From Acidobacteriota bacterium (lineage in GTDB: Bacteria; Acidobacteriota; Polarisedimenticolia; J045), in contig JAUZRX010000021.1 of assembly GCA_030949985.1 (NCBI GenBank), positions 141,253 to 205,252 on the forward strand: a stretch of 64,000 nucleotides of DNA, given 5' to 3'. Positions 57,748 to 64,000 of the stretch are shown in pieces; the first letter of the stretch is position 1; each line of letters opens with the position of its first letter. A program made the position numbers and the translations under genes. The notes beneath the pieces were generated by a model, which was not told the DNA's origin, did no database searches, and saw only the letters and a list, made by a program, of their open reading frames with translations.

Positions 57748-60303
57748 ATGACCCTGACTCCGCGTTTCCTGTTGACATCCTGTCTGATTGGCGCGCTGTG
57801 GCTTCCCGGCGCCATGGGGGTATCCGTGTCTGGGATGTCTCCCGCGGGCTTTCCGGCAGTGTCGCCCCTGGTTTCCGCAGACCTTCCCTTCATCGAAAAC
57901 CATGGGCAGGTCGACGAGGCGGTCCGTTACTACCTCCGACTGCCGTCCGGCACGCTCTTCGTCACTGATACGGGAGAGCTGGTCTATGCGCTTCGCGGGC
58001 CGCGCGCCGGCGGGGCTTCCGGGCCGGAGAGCGCCGGAGGTTGGGCGTTGAAGGAGGTGTTCCTGGGTGGGAATCCAGCCAGGCCGCAGGGAGCGCAGAG
58101 GGTTGACATCCCGATCAGCCACTTTACGGGGCCGGATCCGGAACAGTGGTACCGGGGCCTGCCGAGTTATCGGCAGGTGGATCTGGGCGAGCTTTTTCCC
58201 GGTATCCGCGTTGCCCTCCTCGCTCGTGGTCGCAACGTCGAGAAGGTGCTGCGGGTGGCACCCGGGGCGGATCCGAGGCGGATTCGCATCGCGGTGGAAG
58301 GCGTCCATGGACTGGCTGTGGATGCGGAGGGACGGTTGGTGCTGCATACCGGCCTGGGGGCGGTTTTCTTCACTGCCCCGGTGGCCTACCAGCAGATCGA
58401 GGGGCGGCGGGAGTCTGTGGAGGTAGCCTACACCCTTGGGGACGATGGCTATGGCTTCACCCTCGGTGAGTACCGGCCGGACCTGGAGGTGGTGATCGAT
58501 CCTTTGATCAGCTCCACCTTCGTCGGAGGCATGAACCCCAGTCCACCGGGCAACTACGACGACGACATCGTCAACGCGATGGTCCATGCGGGGGATTCGA
58601 TCTATCTCGCCGGGGCCACCCAGTCGCCGGACTTTCCTATCGTGATGGGCTATGACGAGACCCTCGCCAGCAACTTTCCCGACTGCTTCGTGACGCGTAT
58701 GAGTACCGACCTGTCCACCGTGCTCGCCTCGACTTTTCTCGGCACCGAATCCAGCGATCAGGTGCGGGCGATGGCGCTCGACGGGGACGAGGTGGTGATC
58801 GTGGGCAAGGCGGGCTGGGGCTTCCCGGTGACCGACGGAGCCTACACTTATAACGGTTCGAACATGGCGGGGGGCGGCTTCGTCTCACGCTTGAGCGCCG
58901 ACCTGTCCACTCTCGTGGCCTCGGCGATCGTCACGCCCAATGACCACCCGCGCGCGATGGCCCTGGGCAACGGGAGCATCTACTTCGGCGGTAGCACGAA
59001 CAACCCCGACCTGCCGATCACCCCGGGCGCCTACCGCTCGGCGTGTTGTCCGCCTGGTTCGTTCGGTATCCGTCCCTACGAAGGATTCGCTGGCCGGATC
59101 TCTTCGGATCTGTCCACTCTCGAAGCGATGACCTATCTCGGCGGCCATGCCGTCGCCGGGGTGGCGGTGGGCCACGATGGCAGCGTCTTCATCGCGGATG
59201 CGGCGGAATCGACGGCCAGGGGCTATCTGGCTCGCTTCGATGCGGACTTGACCGACCGCCGGGCCTATCTGAGTTACAACCGGGGGAGCAATGGGAGTTC
59301 GCGAACCTATTTCAACGCTGTGGAGATCGTCGGCAGCGATTCGGTGGTCAGCGCCGGGCAGACCTACATAGACAACCTTCCGGCCACCGAAGGGGCCTAC
59401 GATCAGGACTGCGGCACCGATGGGGCCTGTGACGCCGAGGGGCCGGCACTCGTGCCGCACTCCGATGGTTTCGTGGCCGTCTATTCGTACGATCTGAGCG
59501 TCACGAGAGCACTGACGTACCTCGGCGGCTCGAACGATGAATCGATCCGCAGCCTGGCTCTGGGGGGGGACGGGAGCATCGTGGTTGCGGGCGAGACGAT
59601 CTCTGCGGATTTTCCCACCACCGCGAACGGTGGGGACGCAAGCTGTGGCACCGACGGACAGTGCAACGCCGGGGCCACCCCCGGCAGCAGGAAGGCAGAT
59701 GCCTTCCTGGCCACTCTTTCTGCCGATCTTTCCATGCTGGAGTTCGGCAGTTACCTGGGGGGCTCGGATGAGGAGCAGGCCTACGCCGTGGTGCTCGATC
59801 CGGCCGGGGAAGGTTACGTAGGGGGGTACACACGCTCGGCGGACTTTCCCACCACGTCGGGGGCGTTCGATCAGACTTACAACGGCGGGACCTCCGATGC
59901 CTTCGTCAGCCGTTTCGGAGAGGTGCTTCCGGCGGGAGCGCCGGCAAACCCGGGTGAGAGCTGCGGCAACGGGATGCCACTGTTGAAAGTCACGGGCTAT
60001 GATCCGGACACTTCGATGCTCACGGTGTCCTACTCTGCGGCCTGCAACGCGGTGGACCACAACATCTATTACGGTCCGCTGCGCGAGGTCGCGAACTACG
60101 CGTACACCGGGGAGTCGTGCAGCGTGGGCATGAGCGGTGAGGCGAGCTTCAGTGGCCTTGCGGAATCGTTCTTTTTCGTGATTGCCGCGGACGACGGCAT
60201 GGTCGAAGGATCCTATGGCACCGACAGCTCCCAGGCCGAGCGCCCCGACGCCGGTTCGTGTGGCTTCGTCCAGGATCTGTCGGAGGCTTGCAGTTGGCCG
60301 TGA
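57748..60303 (+). CDS. Large secreted SBBP-repeat beta-propeller protein
   Basis: 851 residues with a signal peptide (LLTSCLIGALWLPGAMGVSV). Residues about 35-260 form the N-terminal domain common to this group (FIENHGQVDEAVRYYLRL, YRGLPSYRQVDLGELFPGI, VVIDPLISSTFVGG). From about 265 to 740, SBBP-type repeats of 50-70 residues recur; each carries a segment like DLSTVLASTFLGTESSDQVR or LTYLGGSNDESIRSLALGG, then VAGETISADFPTT. The last 100 residues hold several Cys and an FN3-like fold. Proteins of this type are exported and likely bind surfaces or glycans; no catalytic motif is seen. ATG 57748 is preceded by GGAGAAAAG. Confidence 0.88.
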   Translation: MTLTPRFLLTSCLIGALWLPGAMGVSVSGMSPAGFPAVSPLVSADLPFIENHGQVDEAVRYYLRLPSGTLFVTDTGELVYALRGPRAGGASGPESAGGWALKEVFLGGNPARPQGAQRVDIPISHFTGPDPEQWYRGLPSYRQVDLGELFPGIRVALLARGRNVEKVLRVAPGADPRRIRIAVEGVHGLAVDAEGRLVLHTGLGAVFFTAPVAYQQIEGRRESVEVAYTLGDDGYGFTLGEYRPDLEVVIDPLISSTFVGGMNPSPPGNYDDDIVNAMVHAGDSIYLAGATQSPDFPIVMGYDETLASNFPDCFVTRMSTDLSTVLASTFLGTESSDQVRAMALDGDEVVIVGKAGWGFPVTDGAYTYNGSNMAGGGFVSRLSADLSTLVASAIVTPNDHPRAMALGNGSIYFGGSTNNPDLPITPGAYRSACCPPGSFGIRPYEGFAGRISSDLSTLEAMTYLGGHAVAGVAVGHDGSVFIADAAESTARGYLARFDADLTDRRAYLSYNRGSNGSSRTYFNAVEIVGSDSVVSAGQTYIDNLPATEGAYDQDCGTDGACDAEGPALVPHSDGFVAVYSYDLSVTRALTYLGGSNDESIRSLALGGDGSIVVAGETISADFPTTANGGDASCGTDGQCNAGATPGSRKADAFLATLSADLSMLEFGSYLGGSDEEQAYAVVLDPAGEGYVGGYTRSADFPTTSGAFDQTYNGGTSDAFVSRFGEVLPAGAPANPGESCGNGMPLLKVTGYDPDTSMLTVSYSAACNAVDHNIYYGPLREVANYAYTGESCSVGMSGEASFSGLAESFFFVIAADDGMVEGSYGTDSSQAERPDAGSCGFVQDLSEACSWP

Positions 60304-60432
60304 GTATCGGGGGGCGACGCACCCCGAGTGCACGGCGGGGACCGGACGCTCATCGCAGGCACGCCGTGTGGCCCCTGGGGATCACTCGGCGGTGGCGAGG
60401 CTCAGGGTCGATGCTGAAGCGCCGTCGAAGGT

Positions 60433-60461
60433 GGCGGCACCGCAAAGCCCGCGGTGCCGCC
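60433..60461. terminator. Perfect 11-bp GC-rich hairpin 130 bases after the SBBP gene
   Basis: GGCGGCACCGC and GCGGTGCCGCC pair exactly around AAAGCCC. It is the strongest hairpin in the gap and may end the upstream transcript, although no T-tract follows. Confidence 0.4.
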
Positions 60462-60829
60462 ATCTGCGGGCCGTGATGCGAAGCGAGGAAAGGCCGGAAC
60501 GGCGTTTCCTTCTGGCGGCCAGGACGTGCGGTTCGGCAACCCCGATGCCTGTATCGCGGTGGCCGTCGATGATCCCGGGCGGCTCCTGGCAGGCGGCCGG
60601 TCAGGGAGGTTTCGAGAAGGGATACCCGCGTCTGAGGAGGTTGCCGGGTCTCTCCGCCGCCTCGCCGGGCGGAGCTGTTCACTCCGGGAGGACCTTGCCG
60701 GGGGGCGGGGCACGGGATCGGGGAGGAAGCCGAGACTCCAGTCTCGCTCGGCTGTCATGAAGCCCGTGCGCAGGCATCGATGCGTAGGGGATAGCGGTCG
60801 CCCTGTCGCGGCTTCGGACCCTGACCCTG

Positions 60830-60861
60830 CCGGCGGCCGTTGCTGTGTAACACCCCGCCGG
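60830..60861 (+). other. Stem-loop with nested inner stem
   Basis: CCGGCGG (60830-60836) pairs with CCGCCGG (60855-60861), and GTT/AAC can pair inside it; GTTTC follows. It could be a weak terminator or part of a leader RNA for the genes at 61056. Confidence 0.35.
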
Positions 60862-60976
60862 TTTCAGCGACCTTGTTTCGTGAGTGCCTTGCAGGAGGTG
60901 GAGGTGCCGGGTACTCGGCCAGGAGATCGGGGCGCGCTTGCGGCAGCGGATTTGCGTGGCGGCCGGAAGCGACGTA

Positions 60977-61000
60977 ACTAACAGGGAGATGCTTGTTAGT
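60977..61000. promoter_or_regulatory. 7-bp inverted repeat upstream of the FN3-like secreted gene
   Basis: ACTAACA and TGTTAGT are exact inverted repeats separated by ten bases, about 55 bases before the start at 61056. It is the only AT-rich palindrome in the gap and looks like an operator half-site pair. Confidence 0.35.
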
Positions 61001-61055
61001 CGCCCGTGGGGATGATCAGCCAGATGGCATCCCCGCCCCTTGCCCGGGAGGCGTC

Positions 61056-61598
61056 ATGCGTGTGGTCGTTGCAGCTTTTTTCTTTCTTTTCCTGGCGGTC
61101 CCTTCCGTTTTGGCGCAGCAGAGCGCGAGTTACCGGCTCGAGGAGCACGTGGTCAACCTGGGCGGTCGTCCGGACGACGGGGTGACGGCGAGTTCCGCGG
61201 GCTTCCGGATTTCCCTCGACAGTTTCGGGGAAGCGGCCGTGCGGGCGGGGCTGGTGTCGTCGTCGTTCCGGGTCGACGGCTCGTTCGCGGGAGCGTATCC
61301 GCCACCCGGCGAGGTGCCGGGTCTGCGCCTGACAGACAGCACGACGCTGGTGTGGGACGCGGAGAAGTCGGTGGGCGTGTACAACGTGTATCGCGATGCG
61401 CTCGCCGCTCTTTCGGGAGGCGGATACGGGACCTGTTGGCGACAGGACCTGCCCGAAGCGACGACGACGGATCCGGACGTGCCGGGGTCGGGGGGAGGTT
61501 TTTTCTATCTGGTCACGGCGGAAAACCGCCTGGATGAAGAAGGAACGAAGGGCAGCGACAGCGGCGGGGCCCCCCGCGGCGGGCTCGCCTGTCCGTGA
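61056..61598 (+). CDS. Secreted FN3-like hypothetical protein
   Basis: 180 residues with a signal peptide (VVVAAFFFLFLAVPSVLA). Residues about 22-70 (YRLEEHVVNLGGRP...SSFRVDGSFAG) resemble the start of many exported repeat proteins. The C-terminal half has a single FN3-like domain: LTDSTTLVWDAEKSVGVYNV, YGTCWRQDLPEATTTDPDVP and FFYLVTAENRLDEEGTKG. ATG 61056 has GGGAGGCG upstream. The stop overlaps an ATG of the next gene (ATGA), so the two are coupled and probably work together at the cell surface. Confidence 0.75.
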   Translation: MRVVVAAFFFLFLAVPSVLAQQSASYRLEEHVVNLGGRPDDGVTASSAGFRISLDSFGEAAVRAGLVSSSFRVDGSFAGAYPPPGEVPGLRLTDSTTLVWDAEKSVGVYNVYRDALAALSGGGYGTCWRQDLPEATTTDPDVPGSGGGFFYLVTAENRLDEEGTKGSDSGGAPRGGLACP

Positions 61599-61615
61599 TG
61601 AAAGGAGCTGCCGTG

Positions 61616-63883
61616 ATGATGCGATCCAAGCCTGCCGTGAAGATTCCTGCCATCGTGATTCTGACTCTGGGGCTTTTTGCAGCCGGTACGGCATGGGCGG
61701 CGAGTCCGCCGGACCGGATGCACTACCAGGGCGTCCTGCGGGACGCCGCCGACACTCCTCTCGACGGGGACCATGACATGGTGTTCCGCTTCTGGAGTGC
61801 GGATGTCGCCGGCGACGAGATCCTGGTCGACCGGCATCTGGCGGTGGATGCGCAGGCTGTGACGGTGTCGGGCGGTCTGTTCAGCGTCCAGCTCGGCACG
61901 GGGCAGGTGCTCGACGGCTCGGGCCCCGGGACGTACACGACGCTCTCGCAGGTGTTCGGCGACTACGGGAACGTGTGGCTCGAGGTGCAGGTAGGCGCTG
62001 AGACGCTCGCGCCGCGGATTCCCGTGGCCGCGGCCGGCTGGGCGCTCAACGCGGGCCGGCTGGCCGGTCGTCCGGTGGGTGATTTTCTCGATACCTCGGC
62101 TTCCCCCCAGACCAAGGCGGGCAAGCTGGTCCTCGACGCGACCGGCCAGGGCGACGTGGGCGTCGAGGGGGCCGGCGACACGGCCGGCGGGTGGTTTCGT
62201 GACGCCGACGGCAGCGGGTACTCGTATGTCGGGATCGGGAGCCGGGGAGTCGAATCCTATGGTGCGTTGGCGGGTGGCTATTTCAAGGACACCGACCAGT
62301 CGGGAGAGGCTTCGGTCGCGATCGCCAACCGGGGCATCGACGCTTCGGGAACGAGCGTGGGGGGGCGCTTCTGGGACAGTGACGGGAGCGGCCAGGCGGA
62401 CGTCGGCGTCGGCAACCGTGGAATCCACGGGTGGGGCACCCAGGCGGGCGGCTTTTTCGAAGACAGCGACGGCAGCGGTTACGCGAACGTGGGAACGGGC
62501 GACACTGGAATCGAGGCGTACGGAAACATGGCTGGAGGCTACTTCCAGGATATTGACGACAGCGGTTACGCGAACGTGGGAACGGGCGACACTGGAATCG
62601 AGGCGTATGGAATCCTGGCTGGAGGCTACTTCAAGGACAGTGATGGCAGTGGTTACGCGTATGTGGGCGTCGGCCACCGTGGAATCCGGGCCTATGGCGA
62701 CGGGATGGGTGGCTCCTTCGACGATCTCGATTCCGGTGTGTATCTGCAGGCAGGCATCGGGACGTCATCGACCCTCGGCAACGGTGCGAAGAACTTCGTC
62801 CAGAACCACCCCCACGACCCGAAGCGGAAGATCGTCTACACCTCCCTCGAGGGGAACGAGGCGGGGACGTACATCCGCGGCAGCGCGCGGCTGGTCGCCG
62901 GTAAAGTCCGGATTCCACTCGACGAGACCTTCTCCTGGGTGACCAATCCCGACGTGGGGCTGACGGTCCAGCTCACTCCACGCGGGCGCTCCTGCGTCCT
63001 GCACGCCACGTCCGTCGGCACGGAGGTGCTCGAAGTCGGCAGCGACGATTCTTCGTGCACGGAGATCGCGTTCGACTACATCGTTCACGGTCTGCGGATC
63101 GGCTTCGAGGAGATCCCCGTGGTCCAGCCGAAGGGAGACGGCGAGGAGGCTCCCATCCCGTCGATGGCCGGTTACCGCGCGCTGGTCGCCCAGCAGCCGG
63201 AACTGGCCTCGTACACGCCGCTCGAGCGGTTCCGTTCGATGACGGCGGCGGCGTTTCCGGACCGTGCCGGAGCGCTCGATCTCTCCCGGGCGCAGGCGCT
63301 GGTCGCGGCGATCCACGAGTTCGACCCGGCGACCGATGGGATTTCCGCCCCGGAGCCGCTTGCCGCGCCTGCGGAGGGGGCCGAGCCCGCGGCGGCGGAG
63401 GCTGCCGCTGCCGAAAACCCGCCGGCGCCCGGTTTCGCGGCGCCGGTGCGGCGAACGTCCGTCGGCCTGGTTGTCGCGGAGGTTGCGAGGGAGCCGGCGG
63501 CTGCGGCTTCCGCAGTGCCTCCCGGGGCGGTGCCGATGCCGGTTTCGGGGGCGGTCGAGGCGGGCATGCTGCTGGCGCTCGATCCGCGGCGTGCGGGCGG
63601 GCTTCGTGTCGCCGCGTCGATGGGGGATCCGGGGATCGTCGGCATCGCCGCCGCGGGAGCAGACGGCGCGGGCGAGGTTCTCGTGCTGGGGACGGGATTC
63701 GCCTCGGTACGGGTCGACGCGGGATACGGGGCGATCGTCCCGGGCGACCTGCTGGTCAGTTCGCCGACGGCGGGCCACGCGATGCGGGCGCTCGAAGTCG
63801 TCCCCGGAACGATCGTCGGCAAGGCGCTCGAGCCCCTCGAGACTGGCAAGGGAACGATTCGGGTGTTGCTGATGGCGCGGTGA
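61616..63883 (+). CDS. Large secreted surface protein with six 29-residue tandem repeats
   Basis: 755 residues with a signal peptide (VKIPAIVILTLGLFAAGTAWA). Order of parts: an N-terminal domain like those of exported tail-fibre-like proteins (PPDRMHYQGVLRDAADTPLD), six tandem 29-residue repeats plus a partial seventh (about residues 190-374), a conserved middle domain (FVQNHPHDPKRKIVYTSLEG), an Ala/Pro-rich linker and a C-terminal domain resembling tail-fibre/hyalin-type ends (DAGYGAIVPGDLLVSSPTAG, VVPGTIVGKALEPLETGKG). The start is ATG 61616 with AAGGAG upstream; ATG 61595 overlapping the previous stop is an alternative. The repeats suggest an extended stalk or adhesin; no enzyme motif is seen. 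Confidence 0.82.
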   Translation: MMRSKPAVKIPAIVILTLGLFAAGTAWAASPPDRMHYQGVLRDAADTPLDGDHDMVFRFWSADVAGDEILVDRHLAVDAQAVTVSGGLFSVQLGTGQVLDGSGPGTYTTLSQVFGDYGNVWLEVQVGAETLAPRIPVAAAGWALNAGRLAGRPVGDFLDTSASPQTKAGKLVLDATGQGDVGVEGAGDTAGGWFRDADGSGYSYVGIGSRGVESYGALAGGYFKDTDQSGEASVAIANRGIDASGTSVGGRFWDSDGSGQADVGVGNRGIHGWGTQAGGFFEDSDGSGYANVGTGDTGIEAYGNMAGGYFQDIDDSGYANVGTGDTGIEAYGILAGGYFKDSDGSGYAYVGVGHRGIRAYGDGMGGSFDDLDSGVYLQAGIGTSSTLGNGAKNFVQNHPHDPKRKIVYTSLEGNEAGTYIRGSARLVAGKVRIPLDETFSWVTNPDVGLTVQLTPRGRSCVLHATSVGTEVLEVGSDDSSCTEIAFDYIVHGLRIGFEEIPVVQPKGDGEEAPIPSMAGYRALVAQQPELASYTPLERFRSMTAAAFPDRAGALDLSRAQALVAAIHEFDPATDGISAPEPLAAPAEGAEPAAAEAAAAENPPAPGFAAPVRRTSVGLVVAEVAREPAAAASAVPPGAVPMPVSGAVEAGMLLALDPRRAGGLRVAASMGDPGIVGIAAAGADGAGEVLVLGTGFASVRVDAGYGAIVPGDLLVSSPTAGHAMRALEVVPGTIVGKALEPLETGKGTIRVLLMAR
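62183..62737 (+). repeat. Six 87-base tandem repeats plus a partial copy inside the surface-protein gene
   Basis: Each unit encodes 29 residues of the form AGGYFKDSDGSGYANVGxG followed by xxGIxAYGxx. Units four and five are nearly identical at DNA level across about 50 bases, which points to recent duplication. The Asp/Gly/Ser core (DSDGSG) looks like a turn, possibly calcium-binding, of a beta-helix. Confidence 0.85.
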
Positions 63884-64000
63884 TCGACGGTCCCCCGGCC
63901 GCCATGCGGCGCCGGAGGTGGAGCGGCTGTAAGCGGTCGTCAGACGGGGTTCCCGCGAGACGAGCGGAGAGGGCCGCGGATCTTCGTCGGAACGCTCCTT

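Larger units (their letters stand above)
60304..61055. other. Long non-coding region with several strong inverted repeats
   Basis: 752 bases between two secreted-protein genes. Open frames exist on both strands but none has family features or a consistent ribosome-binding site. It contains at least five inverted repeats: 60433-60461, 60487-60509 (GGAAAGGCCG / CGGCGTTTCC), 60830-60861, 60977-61000 and 61008-61034 (GGGGATG / CATCCCC). It could hold a terminator, a structured leader or a small RNA. Confidence 0.5.

Noticed and set aside
60395..60480. Possible cyclic-di-GMP (GEMM) riboswitch around the CGCAAAGCC string
   Set aside because: Only the CGCAAAGCC string matches; the upstream GGCAAAC element and the tetraloop-receptor stems of the family are not visible. 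The string is explained as the loop of a perfect 11-bp hairpin.
60454..60981. 175-codon open frame in the gap before the FN3-like gene
   Set aside because: No ribosome-binding site, no recognisable domain, a composition rich in Arg, Gly and Pro typical of chance frames, and several inverted repeats within it.

Overview
The window looks like a chromosomal replication-origin region of a high-GC, Gram-negative (diderm) bacterium. The diderm call rests on two RND permeases with a lipoprotein adaptor, a DUF481-type outer-membrane protein, KDO-like CMP-sugar genes and many signal peptides. SBBP-repeat secreted proteins, FN3-like secreted proteins and the overall gene style recall Acidobacteriota or a related lineage. 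That placement is an impression from sequence style, not a computed phylogeny. I saw no rRNA, tRNA, insertion sequence or CRISPR array.

Layout. (1) 0.5-5.5 kb, plus strand: a tight cluster of a ribulose-phosphate-3-epimerase-like/CBS fusion, a type I DAHP-synthase-like enzyme, a CMP-ulosonate-synthetase-like protein, a RraA-fold protein and phosphoglucomutase. It resembles a KDO pathway in which the usual isomerase and KdsA have been replaced. (2) 5.6-8.0 kb: a membrane protein and a hybrid histidine kinase. (3) 16.5-8.1 kb, minus strand: a five-gene, fully translationally coupled surface-glycan operon (asnB, three glycosyltransferases, HAD phosphatase). (4) 16.7-24.6 kb: a peroxiredoxin whose peroxidatic residue is an in-frame UGA followed by a bSECIS-like hairpin, a secreted hydrolase, a capsule-type protein with a divergent GT2, and an XRE-TPR regulator coupled to a secreted protein. 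(5) 29.3-24.7 kb, minus strand: transaldolase, a small protein and a three-subunit acyl-CoA carboxylase.

(6) 38.3-29.3 kb, minus strand: dnaA-dnaN-recF-gyrB-gyrA. Divergent from it, 38.7-42.2 kb on the plus strand: rpmH/rnpA-yidD-yidC-jag. Perfect DnaA boxes lie on both sides of dnaA. rnpA appears to start 7 nt upstream of rpmH in another frame, so rpmH would be nested inside it, as known from Thermus. (7) 42.2-46.6 kb: an isochorismatase-fold hydrolase, a DUF481 protein, an ECF sigma gene broken by an in-frame TAG with its small anti-sigma partner, YceI, a membrane protein and a Cys-rich Rrf2 regulator. (8) 46.8-57.4 kb: an RND adaptor and two RND permeases (the first with about 170 extra hydrophobic residues), then clpS-clpA. 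(9) 57.7-63.9 kb: large secreted proteins, including an SBBP beta-propeller-type protein and a surface protein with six 29-residue tandem repeats.

How the genes work together: the origin block supplies replication initiation, topology control, RNase P protein and membrane-protein insertion. Most of the rest serves the envelope: sugar-acid activation, glycan assembly, efflux and secreted adhesin-like proteins.
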